This document shows positions 32,639-41,638 of a stretch of 64,000 nt of DNA, piece by piece; the first letter of the stretch is position 1; each line of letters starts with the position of its first letter. Made by a program: the position numbers and the translations under genes. The DNA lies in the NCBI RefSeq assembly GCF_001028625.1, contig NZ_CP011805.1, positions 1,488,001-1,552,000 on the forward strand, given 5' to 3'. Origin of the DNA: Pelagerythrobacter marensis (lineage in GTDB: Bacteria; Pseudomonadota; Alphaproteobacteria; Sphingomonadales; Sphingomonadaceae). Under the pieces are notes generated by a model, which was given only the letters and a program-made list of their open reading frames with translations, was not told the origin of the DNA and did no database searches.

Positions 32639-34150
32639 ATGAGCGCATTCGGCAGGAAGAACGGACCCGGCGGCATGTCCCCCGGCGGCCGCCCGTCGTT
32701 CGGCGTTGCCCGTCCTATGAAAGGCGGCGAGGCCGCGCGATCCGCGCCTGACGACAGCCAGTTCCCGCCCCTTCCCGGTGACGATGCCCCCATTCCAGGC
32801 GAACCCGCGGCCCCGAACAAGGCCGACGCGATGACCCGCCTTGCGGATCGCGCCAACGCGATCCACGAACAGGCGGAAGTCGGCGGGTTCGAAGCAAGCG
32901 TCCACAAGATAAAGGAACAGGTTCTGCCGCGGCTGCTGGAGCGGGTCGATCCCGAGGCCGCCGCGACCCTGACCAAAGACGAACTGAGCGAGGAATTCCG
33001 CCCGATCATCATGGAGGTGCTGGCCGAGCTGAAGGTCACCCTCAACCGCCGCGAACAGTTCGCGCTGGAAAAGGTGCTGATCGACGAACTTCTCGGCTTC
33101 GGCCCGCTGGAAGAGCTGCTGAACGACCCTGACGTTTCCGATATCATGGTGAACGGGCCCGATCAGACCTATATCGAAAAGAAGGGCAAGCTGATCGTCG
33201 CACCGATCAAGTTCCGCGACGAACAGCATCTGTTCCAGATCGCGCAACGGATCGTGAACCAGGTCGGCCGCCGGGTCGACCAGACGACCCCGCTGGCCGA
33301 CGCGCGCCTGAAAGACGGTTCGCGCGTCAACGTGATCGTCCCGCCGCTCAGCCTGCGCGGCACGGCGATTTCGATCCGTAAGTTCTCCGAAAAGCCGATC
33401 ACCCTCGACATGCTCAAGGATTTCGGTTCGATGAGCGAGAAGATGGCCACCGCGCTCAAGATCGCAGGGGCCTGCCGGATGAACGTCGTCATTTCGGGCG
33501 GCACAGGTTCGGGCAAGACAACCATGCTCAACGCCCTGTCGAAAATGATCGACCCGGGCGAACGTGTGCTGACGATCGAGGACGCGGCCGAACTGCGCCT
33601 GCAGCAACCGCACTGGCTGCCGCTGGAAACCCGCCCGCCGAACCTGGAGGGGCAAGGCGCCATCACCATTGGCGATCTGGTCAAGAACGCACTGCGTATG
33701 CGCCCGGACCGGATCATCCTGGGCGAAATTCGCGGCTCCGAATGTTTCGACCTGCTCGCTGCGATGAACACGGGCCACGACGGTTCGATGTGTACGCTGC
33801 ACGCCAACAGCCCGCGCGAATGCCTCGGCCGTATGGAAAACATGATCCTGATGGGCGACATCAAGATCCCGAAAGAAGCCATCAGCCGCCAGATCGCGGA
33901 AAGCGTGGACCTGATCGTTCAGGTGAAGCGCCTTCGCGACGGTTCGCGCCGCACGACCAACATCACCGAAGTCATCGGGATGGAAGGCGACGTGATCGTC
34001 ACGCAGGAACTGTTCAAGTTCGAGTATCTGGACGAAACCGAGGAAGGGAAGATCCTCGGCGAATTCCGCAGTTCGGGCCTGCGCCCCTATACGCTAGAAA
34101 AAGCGCGGCAGTTCGGCTTCGATCAGGCCTATCTCGAAGCCTGTCTTTGA
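32639..34150 (+). CDS. cpaF: CpaF/TadA-type secretion ATPase
   Basis: This 503-residue hexameric ATPase of the type II/IV secretion superfamily drives assembly of Tad/Flp pili. A Gly/Pro-rich N-terminus precedes the helical N-domain. Then come Walker A SGGTGSGKTTML, an Asp box TIEDAAELRL, Walker B RPDRIILGEIRG and the His box GHDGSMCTLHANSP. An AAGGGG Shine-Dalgarno lies 10 nt upstream of ATG 32639. No other tad/cpa genes are within the window, so it is an orphan here; the rest of the locus may be elsewhere. Confidence 0.92.
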   Translation: MSAFGRKNGPGGMSPGGRPSFGVARPMKGGEAARSAPDDSQFPPLPGDDAPIPGEPAAPNKADAMTRLADRANAIHEQAEVGGFEASVHKIKEQVLPRLLERVDPEAAATLTKDELSEEFRPIIMEVLAELKVTLNRREQFALEKVLIDELLGFGPLEELLNDPDVSDIMVNGPDQTYIEKKGKLIVAPIKFRDEQHLFQIAQRIVNQVGRRVDQTTPLADARLKDGSRVNVIVPPLSLRGTAISIRKFSEKPITLDMLKDFGSMSEKMATALKIAGACRMNVVISGGTGSGKTTMLNALSKMIDPGERVLTIEDAAELRLQQPHWLPLETRPPNLEGQGAITIGDLVKNALRMRPDRIILGEIRGSECFDLLAAMNTGHDGSMCTLHANSPRECLGRMENMILMGDIKIPKEAISRQIAESVDLIVQVKRLRDGSRRTTNITEVIGMEGDVIVTQELFKFEYLDETEEGKILGEFRSSGLRPYTLEKARQFGFDQAYLEACL

Positions 34151-34188
34151 GGGCTATTGGCCGCCGTCAGGCATAGAGTGCCTGCCGC

Positions 34189-34392
34189 CTAGAAATCGTT
34201 GCCCGGCAGTGAAGGCAGCGCGGCCCCGTGCGTCAGCGGCAGCGCGATGCTGCAGTGGGCGCATTCCGCGGTCGTCCGGCCGATGAACCAATGGCGGTGT
34301 CCGCAGCAGGAACACGCGTTCTCCCCGCTGATCTGATAAAGCGGGATAGCCAGTGGCTGAGAATCAAACTGCGAAGCTCTATGCTGAAGCAT
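34189..34392 (-). CDS. Small zinc-ribbon protein
   Basis: This 67-residue protein has two Cys pairs, ACSCCGHRHWF (CxxC with a following His) and ECAHCS, spaced 16 residues apart, which should fold as a zinc ribbon. The start at 34392 follows AAGGCGAG. It lies convergent to cpaF and between it and the mechanosensitive-channel-like gene. It could bind nucleic acid or a protein partner; nothing more can be said. Confidence 0.6.
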   Translation of the reverse strand: MLQHRASQFDSQPLAIPLYQISGENACSCCGHRHWFIGRTTAECAHCSIALPLTHGAALPSLPGNDF

Positions 34393-34519
34393 TATCTCGC
34401 CTTTCCTTCTTCCAAGATTGCGGACGGAATGTGCCGCGCCTTGTGTGTTCCCCGATCCCGCCCTTCCGAAAGCCGTCCGGCTCCGGAACGGCGGGATCGA
34501 AACATCCGCAACGATCCGA

Positions 34520-35758
34520 TCAGGTGTCGTCGGAGCGCGAAGTCCAGCGCTCCAGCAATCTGTGGGCCGTCTCACGCCCGCCCCAGCCGAATGCGATCGC
34601 ACATGCCACCGCTGCCGAACCCAGGATGAGACCGAACGCGAGGTTCACGATCTCGTTCGCCAGGCCCATGAACCGCAGGCCCATGGCCGTGGCGAGCGCA
34701 ATGACCGCGTAGTGCACGATCGCAGGCGCCAGGCCGTCGCTCCCCGAACGGCTCACGACCCCCCGCAGGAAGCGGGCGAGCAGCACGCCGGCGACGATAA
34801 TGACCGTGCCGAAGAGAACGTGACCGCCGAGCGCGAGCAACTGTTCCAGCATCCGTTCGAGCGACGGGATCTGAAGGATGTCGACCGCCGCAATGGCCGT
34901 GGCGAGGAAGGTGGCGATATAGGCAATCGTCCCGCCGACTTTCGAGGCCACGACGCCGCGCGGCAGAAGACCCGACGATTCCATCGTCCCGTCCAGCCCC
35001 ATCGCATCGAGCAGGCGGCTGACCCAGGCACCGACATGGCGGGCGATCAGATAACCGATGACGAAAACCAGGGCCGCGGCGGCCAGTTTCGGGAAGAAGA
35101 GCGCGACATTCTCCAGGATCGCAGTCAGCGGTTTGGACAGCGAATTGAGATTCAGCGTTTCGAGCGCTGCCGTCACCACGGGGATGACGATCAGAACGTA
35201 CACCGCCACGCCTGCACCCTTGACTATGCTCGCGCCGCCAAAGCCGGCCTGTTCAGGCTGGATGCGCTTAAGAAGGCCGTCGAGGTTCACCAGGCTGAGG
35301 GCGGTTTCGACCGCCTTCTTCGCCACCGATGCAAGCAGAAGACCGAAGAGCAGGATCAGCCCCGCCCCCAGAAGGTTGGGAATGAAGGCAAATGCGTTCG
35401 ATGTGAGCTGATTGATCGGTTCCGCAACCTGATCGAGACCGAGTGGCCTGAGAGCCGCGACAAGGCCGACCAGCCACACCAGCCAGTACACCAGAGAACC
35501 CGTCTGCTGGCCGAGGTTTTCGCCGGCATTGCCCCCGTCACGGTTGAAGAACGGGATACGGTCGACTGCTTTCGTCACACCCCACTGGGCGATCTTGGCA
35601 AGGAAATGCGTGGCAATCAGGATCAGCAGCGACGCGCCGATCTTCATCCCCCATCCCTGGATATACCCCCAATCGATCCTGTCGCCCCATTCGTGCAGCA
35701 CGGTCATCTCCTTCTCTTCACGAGCATGAGACGACACCTGGCCGTTCGAATCCGACAT
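34520..35758 (-). CDS. Mechanosensitive-channel-like membrane protein (conserved TM helix repeats)
   Basis: This 412-residue protein has about ten hydrophobic segments arranged as repeats of a TM-helix unit: LGAGLILLFGLLLASVAKKAVE, AAALVFVIGYLIARHVGAWV and FGTVIIVAGVLLARFLRGVV. The pattern G-x-L-I-x(5)-G-x-L-x-A-x(2)-(V/L) is the conserved TM helix family found in small-conductance mechanosensitive channels. The beta-domain pore signature of MscS is not obvious. Role in osmotic release is inferred. It is a single transcription unit with an AT-rich upstream region. Confidence 0.78.
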   Translation of the reverse strand: MSDSNGQVSSHAREEKEMTVLHEWGDRIDWGYIQGWGMKIGASLLILIATHFLAKIAQWGVTKAVDRIPFFNRDGGNAGENLGQQTGSLVYWLVWLVGLVAALRPLGLDQVAEPINQLTSNAFAFIPNLLGAGLILLFGLLLASVAKKAVETALSLVNLDGLLKRIQPEQAGFGGASIVKGAGVAVYVLIVIPVVTAALETLNLNSLSKPLTAILENVALFFPKLAAAALVFVIGYLIARHVGAWVSRLLDAMGLDGTMESSGLLPRGVVASKVGGTIAYIATFLATAIAAVDILQIPSLERMLEQLLALGGHVLFGTVIIVAGVLLARFLRGVVSRSGSDGLAPAIVHYAVIALATAMGLRFMGLANEIVNLAFGLILGSAAVACAIAFGWGGRETAHRLLERWTSRSDDT

Positions 35759-35866
35759 ACGCTGGACGCGTGTAAATGCCGGACCCGAAGAAGAACCATA
35801 TCGCCGCCAGACATCTCGCGGTTAATAATAGTATGGGTAAAGCATATACACAAAAAGTAAGATTAT

Positions 35867-35896
35867 AATGTAAAGCATTGTAAAATGCTTTACATT
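35867..35896. repeat. Perfect 13-bp hairpin in AT-rich gap
   Basis: Arms AATGTAAAGCATT (35867-35879) and AATGCTTTACATT (35884-35896) are exact complements around a GTAA loop. The 255-bp gap (35759-36013) is much richer in AT than its surroundings, and a third partial copy (TAAAGCAT) lies at 35838. It may be an operator for the channel-like gene or a bidirectional terminator; there is no T-tract on either side, which favours an operator. Confidence 0.55.
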
Positions 35897-36013
35897 AGGA
35901 GATTTTAGCCGTCTGCGAAAGTGTGTCTAAATATAGAATCATAATGGGATAAGTAATTTTGCCAGCCACTGAGTCCACGCTGAATCTATAATGGCCACAA
36001 AACGACAACTCTA

Positions 36014-36370
36014 TCATTTACGCGCAGTTGATTTATTTTCCCCCTGACATATCCACGTTTTCTTTAATCCAACCTTTTTCTGCAGCCAGATTTTGTGGAT
36101 TCTATGATAATCGAGTATTATCTGGCGCCCTTCGCATCGAACACTGATGCAAATTTCGTTTTCAAGAAAGCTCGACGGCGCAATATCGACGACCCGTTTT
36201 ACGGCCTCATCGAATGTGAGACCCGTCATCGCCGGAAGAAACGTCGCGCTCGATGCGGCCCAGTTGCCAATGGCAGACGGGGCATCGTCGGGAATGTGCA
36301 TGAGCCTGGGGTCACTCATGACAGCATCCACTTCCGGCGAAAGGCGCATGGATCGAAGGGTCAGACTCAT
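36014..36370 (-). CDS. Hypothetical protein
   Basis: This is a possible 118-residue protein with unusually low GC for the region and no recognised domain. Segments TFDEAVKRVVDIAPSSFL and IILDYHRIHKIWLQKK look like ordinary helix and strand. The start at 36370 lacks a strong Shine-Dalgarno, and an upstream extension is possible. It may be a young or transferred gene, or not expressed. It sits between two AT-rich gaps and is divergent from the response regulator gene. Confidence 0.4.
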   Translation of the reverse strand: MSLTLRSMRLSPEVDAVMSDPRLMHIPDDAPSAIGNWAASSATFLPAMTGLTFDEAVKRVVDIAPSSFLENEICISVRCEGRQIILDYHRIHKIWLQKKVGLKKTWICQGENKSTARK

Positions 36371-36691
36371 CTGACACCCTGACGCCCGGCCGCGTTGCAA
36401 CGTTTTCTGGCTGAATAGTCCACAAGGCCTCCTCCACTCCTGCCGAAGCACGAGGTGGTGGCACCTAAAACCGACGCACCGGAAAGAAGCCCCGCAGGAA
36501 ATCCAACTCGACTGCGCCGTACGTGTACGACATCCCGGAAGATGTAGCTCCAAACGCGCGGCGTGGCCTGTAAATCATTGTAACATTTAGCGATCCTCGT
36601 GTTACATTTGTTGTAAACTCCTATAGGTATCTTCCAGTTTAGAGAAATTCGCCGGCGTCCTGGAGCTTGAGGGCCGGCAGGTGAGGTGACC
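36371..36691. promoter_or_regulatory. Upstream region of the response regulator gene
   Basis: This is a 321-bp gap. Its right half is AT-rich and contains TGTAACA (36579-36585) facing TGTTACA (36600-36606), followed by TTTGTTGTAAACTC. Similar TGTTACA and GTTTACAACA strings occur upstream of the adhesin operon near 52.9-53.0 kb. A binding site for the adjacent OmpR-type regulator is possible. The left half holds nothing I can identify. Confidence 0.4.
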
Positions 36692-37402
36692 ATGCACATA
36701 GCTGTTGTAGACGACGACGAAGATCTCGCCACTTTCGTGCGCGATTCGATGCGCGATCTTGGCCATGCCTGCGAGGTTTACCCCAATGGACAGAAGTTCA
36801 CCTCTGCCCTGCGCCGGGAAACGTTCGATGTCATCCTGCTGGACTGGCATTTGCCGGACATTCTGGGATTCGACCTGCTGGAACAGCTTCGCGCCGGGAA
36901 CAACGCCTCGGCCGGCATCATCATGCTGACCAATCGTTCGGACAAGGACGCGATCGCAAAGGCTCTGCGGGCGGGCGCTGACGACTATATCGTCAAACCC
37001 GAAACCGCGCCCGTGATCGCGGCCCGCGTCGAGGCGGTGAACCGTCGATCGCAGCAACAGCAACAAAAACAGCAACCTTCGCGCCGCCAGGTGTTCGACC
37101 GATACGAATTCGACCGGCTTACCCAGTCGATCTGGATGGACAACGAATGCGTGAAAGTAAGCGGCAAGGAGTTTGCCCTGGCGCTCATGCTGTTCGAAAA
37201 CATCAATCGCCCGCTGTCGCGCGGCTATATGCTCGAAACGATCTGGCAGGCGAATCCCGACCTTCCGACGAGAACCCTGGATGTGCATATTTCCCGGATA
37301 CGCATAAAGCTCAAGCTGCAGCCTGAGAACGGGCTGCGGATTGCCGCAATATCCGGATTCGGCTATCGCCTGGAACGTTTCATGCGAGGAGAAGAAGGCT
37401 GA
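36692..37402 (+). CDS. OmpR-family response regulator
   Basis: This 236-residue regulator has a receiver domain with the acidic pocket VVDDDE, phospho-acceptor D51 (ILLDWHLPD) and conserved K102 (DYIVKPE), a Gln-rich linker at residues 120-130, and a winged-helix DNA-binding domain ending TLDVHISRIRIKL and ISGFGYRL. It is probably phosphorylated by the CHASE2 kinase encoded two genes downstream. The ATG at 36692 is used. Its stop overlaps the CTG that seems to start the next gene, so the three genes form a coupled operon. Confidence 0.92.
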   Translation: MHIAVVDDDEDLATFVRDSMRDLGHACEVYPNGQKFTSALRRETFDVILLDWHLPDILGFDLLEQLRAGNNASAGIIMLTNRSDKDAIAKALRAGADDYIVKPETAPVIAARVEAVNRRSQQQQQKQQPSRRQVFDRYEFDRLTQSIWMDNECVKVSGKEFALALMLFENINRPLSRGYMLETIWQANPDLPTRTLDVHISRIRIKLKLQPENGLRIAAISGFGYRLERFMRGEEG

Positions 37403-38688
37403 GCCTACTCTATCTTGCAGCCGCAGCAGCCGCGCAGCCAGCGGCTGACGCCCCTGTGCGGTACGAGGTAAAGCAGGGCGATACGCTTTCCGAAGTGGCG
37501 GAGCGCTACATCCTGCCCAGGTATGACTGGCGGGATTTGCAGAAGCTCTGGCGCGTTCCCGACACACGGCGCCTGACCGTCAATCGCCGGCATTCGATCC
37601 CCCGCCACTGGTTGCGCTGGGTCCCTGAAGAGGCCCGGGTTGCAAGCGTGCGCGGGACCGTGAACCTGGCAATCGGCGGCCGAAATCTCGCCCCCAGGGT
37701 CGGGATGCGGCTGCGCGAAGGCACCAGCATCTCTACCGGCGCGAACAGTTTTCTGACCCTCGCATTGTCGGACGGGTCGCGCGTCGCCCTGCCGTCTCAG
37801 AGCAGCGCGCGGCTGATCCGGTTGCGCAAGTACCTGATCGACAGCGCAATCGACTATCAGTTCAAGCTCGACAAGGGGCGGATAGACGCAAAAGTCCGGC
37901 CACTTTCCGGCGGCGGCAGCAATATCAATGTCGAAACACCCGTGTCGCTTACTGCCGTTCGGGGAACCGAATTCACCGTATCCTACGACATGGATACGCA
38001 GACGGCGGGTACGGCGGTGTTCGAAGGTACCGTGGCGGTTTCGCAGCCCGGCGACCGGTCGGAACAACTGGTGCCCCAGCGATTCGGCGTCATCGCCGAC
38101 ACCGGCGACAGCCGCGAACGGGTCGAGTTGCTCCCTGCCCCCAGCCTGGAAAATCCCGATCGCCTGCAGGCAAGCGAAGTCGTGTCATTCGACGTAACCC
38201 CTGTTGCCGGCGCCACTGGCTACTACGCTCTTCTCGCAACCGACGCAGGGTTCGTCGACAGATTTGCCGAGCTTGAATCGGCCACGCCGCATTTCGAATT
38301 CACCCAGGTGCCCGACGGCACCCAGTTCATACGCGTCCTCGCGATTGGCGAAGGCGGGCTCCACGGTATGCGGCAAACCTATTCTTTCAGGCGGAGCCTG
38401 GAAACGATCGACGCCAACGTGGAACGGTCGGACGATGGTTACGTGTTCAGGTGGCTGGAAACGGACGACAGAACGCGGCGCTACCGCCTGCAGCTCCATA
38501 GCGACACCGTCGACGGGCTCCCGGTGATCGACGAAGCCGGCCTGACCGATACCGAAATATCAGTGAAAGAGCTTCGGGCAGGAGTGTATTTCTGGCGCGT
38601 CGGAGTGTATCGGACCGATTCCGGGGATACCTTCGTAAACTGGACGGATTTTGAAAAACTCACGATCACGCGGTCCGACGGTAGATGA
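37399..38688 (+). CDS. LysM-FecR periplasmic protein, apparent CTG start
   Basis: This 429-residue protein, read from CTG 37399, has a short signal peptide (LSLLYLAAAAAAQPAADA), a LysM peptidoglycan-binding motif (VKQGDTLSEVAERYILPRYDW, about residues 22-68) and a FecR domain (about 78-210) with VSLTAVRGTEFTVSYD. The C-terminal part has fibronectin-like repeats. A GAGGAG lies 7 nt before the CTG, and the CTG overlaps the regulator stop. The first conventional start, GTG 37456, would remove the signal peptide although the protein must be periplasmic to bind peptidoglycan. It likely senses or relays an envelope signal to the CHASE2 kinase. Confidence 0.82.
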   Translation: MSLLYLAAAAAAQPAADAPVRYEVKQGDTLSEVAERYILPRYDWRDLQKLWRVPDTRRLTVNRRHSIPRHWLRWVPEEARVASVRGTVNLAIGGRNLAPRVGMRLREGTSISTGANSFLTLALSDGSRVALPSQSSARLIRLRKYLIDSAIDYQFKLDKGRIDAKVRPLSGGGSNINVETPVSLTAVRGTEFTVSYDMDTQTAGTAVFEGTVAVSQPGDRSEQLVPQRFGVIADTGDSRERVELLPAPSLENPDRLQASEVVSFDVTPVAGATGYYALLATDAGFVDRFAELESATPHFEFTQVPDGTQFIRVLAIGEGGLHGMRQTYSFRRSLETIDANVERSDDGYVFRWLETDDRTRRYRLQLHSDTVDGLPVIDEAGLTDTEISVKELRAGVYFWRVGVYRTDSGDTFVNWTDFEKLTITRSDGR

Positions 38689-38691
38689 TAG

Positions 38692-40896
38692 TTGCGCGTA
38701 AGGTTTCTGCTTGAGTGGTCCGTAGTTCTTGCGATCACCCTCGCAATCGCGGCAATGCTCGGCACGGGCCGCACGACGGCGCGCGCCGACAATATCCTCT
38801 ATGACTTTCTTGTCGGCCTGTCGGCTCCGCCGGTATCCGATCGCATTCTACTGGTCGCGATAGACGATACGAGCATGACGGCGATCGGCCGATGGCCGTG
38901 GTCGCGCGATGTTCATGCCCGGCTTCTGGACCAGCTGGCGCGCGCACGGCCCGCTGCGGTCGCCTACGACGTGCTGTTTACCGAACCGGCAGCGCCCGAA
39001 GAAGATCGCCGCTTCGCCGAATCGATGATGCGTCTCGGCAACGTGTCGCTTCCCGTTCTTTTCGAAGCGCCGGGAACGGATGGGCGAGCGGTCGATGCCG
39101 TGCCGCCCATACCCGCGCTGGCCGAAGCGGCGCAGAATCTGGGGCAAGTCGCCCTGATCCCGGACGAGGAAGGGGTGGCCAGATCGGTGCCGCTCACCTT
39201 CACGGCATCGGGCCGCGAGTGGATCCATCTGATGGAACACACCTATCGCGCCGCGCAGGGCCATCCCTCGTCGGTGTTCCAGCGCCTGGCCCGCAGCGAC
39301 GAAACGCTCGCGACCATCCCGTTCCAGCGCGGCAGCGGCAATTTCCGCACAGTTCCCTTTGCCCATGTCCTCGCAGGCGAAGTGCCGGCCGAGTTTATCG
39401 AGGATCGGATCGTGCTGGTCGGCGCCACCGCCGCCGGACTGGGCGATCGCTTCAGGGTGCCCAACAATACCGGCACGCTCACCAGCGGTGTCGAATTGCA
39501 GGCCAACCTGCTCAACAGTCTGCTGGCCAATCGGATGATAGAAGTGCCGGGCAACAGGGTCAGGGTGATGGCCGCGATCCTTCCGGCCTTCTTCCTGCTG
39601 GTTTCGTTCTGGTGGCTCCGCCCTTCCGGTGCGTTCTCCGCCTGGATTGCAATGCTGTTTCTGTCGCTGGCCGTTCCTTCGGGCCTGCTGCTTACCGCCG
39701 ATCTGTGGGTCCCCCCAACCCCGGCCATGGCGGGCGTGCTGGTGGCATATCCTTTGTGGAGCTGGCGACGGCTGCAGACGGTGGATCGGGCGATCGGGAA
39801 AGAACTGGACGGCCTGTCCAGGGAAGAAGCGCCAATCAAATCGAATATCGCCGACGATGCCTATCTCGATCCCATCGGCGGGCAAACCGCGCGGCTGCAG
39901 GTGGCGATTTCGGAAATGCGGGACTTGCGCCGCCTCGTCTCCGACACGATCGACAGTGTGGTCGACCCCATTCTGGTTACCGACAGCGGAGGGCAGACGG
40001 TGCTGGCCAACCGGGCGGCGCAATCGCTTCTCGCCACGGCAGGCGAAGACGATCCGGTGCGTGCCTGGCTGGGCGAACTGAAGCAGAATGCAGACCCGGC
40101 CGACGACGAATTCGTGGAACTGCGCCTCGAAAACGGAAAGACCTTCACGAAGCGGCATTTCCCCCTGCGCAACCACTCGGGCGAGCAGCGCGGATGGATT
40201 CTCCAGCTTGCCGACATCAGCGAAATCCGCCGCGCCCAGCGCGAGCGGGACGAGATGCTCGAATTCCTGAGCCACGATATGCGGTCACCGCAAAGCTCGA
40301 TCATCATGCTTCTGGAAAAGCACCAGGCCGCTATCGAGGACAAGGGGCTGGTCGAACGAATCCAGTCGCTGGCGCGCAAGACGCTGCGCCTGTCCGACGA
40401 TTTCGTACAGATGGCGCGCTTTTCAGCGGTTTCCTTCGACCCGGAAGAGGCCGACGTGTGCGACCTGCTGACGGAAGCGGCGGACGAGCTATGGCCTTTC
40501 GCGTCGAGCCGGAACGTCAAGATCAGGATCGACAGTACGGAACATTCACTGTTTATCGAGGCGGAGCGTGAAAGCCTGTCGCGCGCATTCGTCAACCTGC
40601 TCCACAACGCAATCAAGTTCAGTCCCGAGAACGGCGTGGTCCAGTGCTCGGTCCGGCGCGAAGGCGAGACGATCGAATGCGTGATCGAGGATGACGGCCC
40701 GGGCATGCCGGCCGAAAGGCGAGAAGCCCCGTTCGAACGCTTCGGCAAGAATTTCAGCAGGGGCGGAGGCCTGTCGGCAGGTCTGGGCCTGGCTTACGTG
40801 GCGGCGGCTATCGAACACCACAAGGGCACGATATCGTACGAGGTCAAACAACCGCACGGCACCCGCGTCAGGATGGCCTTTCCGGCGATTGATTGA
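38692..40896 (+). CDS. CHASE2-domain sensor histidine kinase
   Basis: This 734-residue kinase starts at TTG 38692, 3 nt after the LysM-FecR gene. Order: a membrane helix, a periplasmic CHASE2 domain (about 30-270; ILLVAIDDTSMTAIGRWPWSRD), three membrane helices (about 280-355), a PAS domain (about 415-510), a dimerisation helix with the phospho-His in LSHDMRSP, and an ATPase domain with NLLHNAIKFSP, EDDGPGMP and AGLGLAY. It autophosphorylates on the His and passes phosphate to the regulator at 36692. CHASE2 and FecR proteins are often paired. Confidence 0.9.
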   Translation: MRVRFLLEWSVVLAITLAIAAMLGTGRTTARADNILYDFLVGLSAPPVSDRILLVAIDDTSMTAIGRWPWSRDVHARLLDQLARARPAAVAYDVLFTEPAAPEEDRRFAESMMRLGNVSLPVLFEAPGTDGRAVDAVPPIPALAEAAQNLGQVALIPDEEGVARSVPLTFTASGREWIHLMEHTYRAAQGHPSSVFQRLARSDETLATIPFQRGSGNFRTVPFAHVLAGEVPAEFIEDRIVLVGATAAGLGDRFRVPNNTGTLTSGVELQANLLNSLLANRMIEVPGNRVRVMAAILPAFFLLVSFWWLRPSGAFSAWIAMLFLSLAVPSGLLLTADLWVPPTPAMAGVLVAYPLWSWRRLQTVDRAIGKELDGLSREEAPIKSNIADDAYLDPIGGQTARLQVAISEMRDLRRLVSDTIDSVVDPILVTDSGGQTVLANRAAQSLLATAGEDDPVRAWLGELKQNADPADDEFVELRLENGKTFTKRHFPLRNHSGEQRGWILQLADISEIRRAQRERDEMLEFLSHDMRSPQSSIIMLLEKHQAAIEDKGLVERIQSLARKTLRLSDDFVQMARFSAVSFDPEEADVCDLLTEAADELWPFASSRNVKIRIDSTEHSLFIEAERESLSRAFVNLLHNAIKFSPENGVVQCSVRREGETIECVIEDDGPGMPAERREAPFERFGKNFSRGGGLSAGLGLAYVAAAIEHHKGTISYEVKQPHGTRVRMAFPAID

Positions 40897-40899
40897 CCT

Positions 40900-41367
40900 T
40901 CAGTCGCTTGCAGCAAGCGCAGTCTGGGCGAGCTGGTCGAGAACCACCTCGTGATCGGCCTCGCAGCGTATCATTGTCGCTCCGCTGCGCGAACTCACTT
41001 CGCCCGAAGACATGCTTACGAAGGCGACGTTCAGAACGAAGGCCCGCTCTCGGCAAAGCCGGGGCATCTTGCCGGCCGATGGGGATAGTATCTTCGGCTC
41101 CCCCCCTTCCCCGGTAGCCGCGATCTTCAGCTCCTTCGGCCTGACCGAGAAGCCCACTTCGACGAGCAGGTCGGCGTTCTCGGCCTCCGTGAAGCCGATG
41201 CTCGACAGAACCTGGCGTACAGCTTGCGAAGCCATGCTGTCGTCGCTCATTCGGAAGGTTCGTTCGCTCCCCTGCGACACCTGGGGTGGCGCTTCGCCAA
41301 ATCGTTTTGCGGGGGTGGCGCACCCGGCGACTAGCATCATGAGGACCAGAGCGGCGCTGCGTCGCAA
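40900..41367 (-). CDS. DUF4136-like lipoprotein
   Basis: This 155-residue envelope lipoprotein has lipobox LVAGCA (Cys at 16) and a mixed alpha/beta domain with AVRQVLSSIGFTEAENADLLVEVGFSV, reminiscent of DUF4136 lipoproteins. The start is a TTG at 41367 preceded by GGAGG 9 nt upstream, a good Shine-Dalgarno. It converges with the CHASE2 kinase at only 3 bp, and lies downstream of the adhesin operon on the same strand after a 271-bp gap that holds nothing recognisable. Confidence 0.65.
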   Translation of the reverse strand: MRRSAALVLMMLVAGCATPAKRFGEAPPQVSQGSERTFRMSDDSMASQAVRQVLSSIGFTEAENADLLVEVGFSVRPKELKIAATGEGGEPKILSPSAGKMPRLCRERAFVLNVAFVSMSSGEVSSRSGATMIRCEADHEVVLDQLAQTALAASD

Positions 41368-41638
41368 GTAATCAACCTCCGATTGCCCCTTCGAAAACCG
41401 CCGAAGGAATGTGCGCGGAGTACGCGGTGAAATTCCGCGCGTCTAGTATCGGATGAAAGCACCTGCCGCGGCGACGGCTGCGGATGGCCTCTTTTTGCCC
41501 CGCCCGCTCGCACGCGATGCGCACCGCGCGGCATGGCGGGCAGCGGTGAAAGTCGGCCGATTTTTCCCGGACAATTGCCGCTCTTCATGGAAGCGGCGGC
41601 CTGTTCAATCGTCCCCAGCCTCCCGGTTTATTCCCGGG

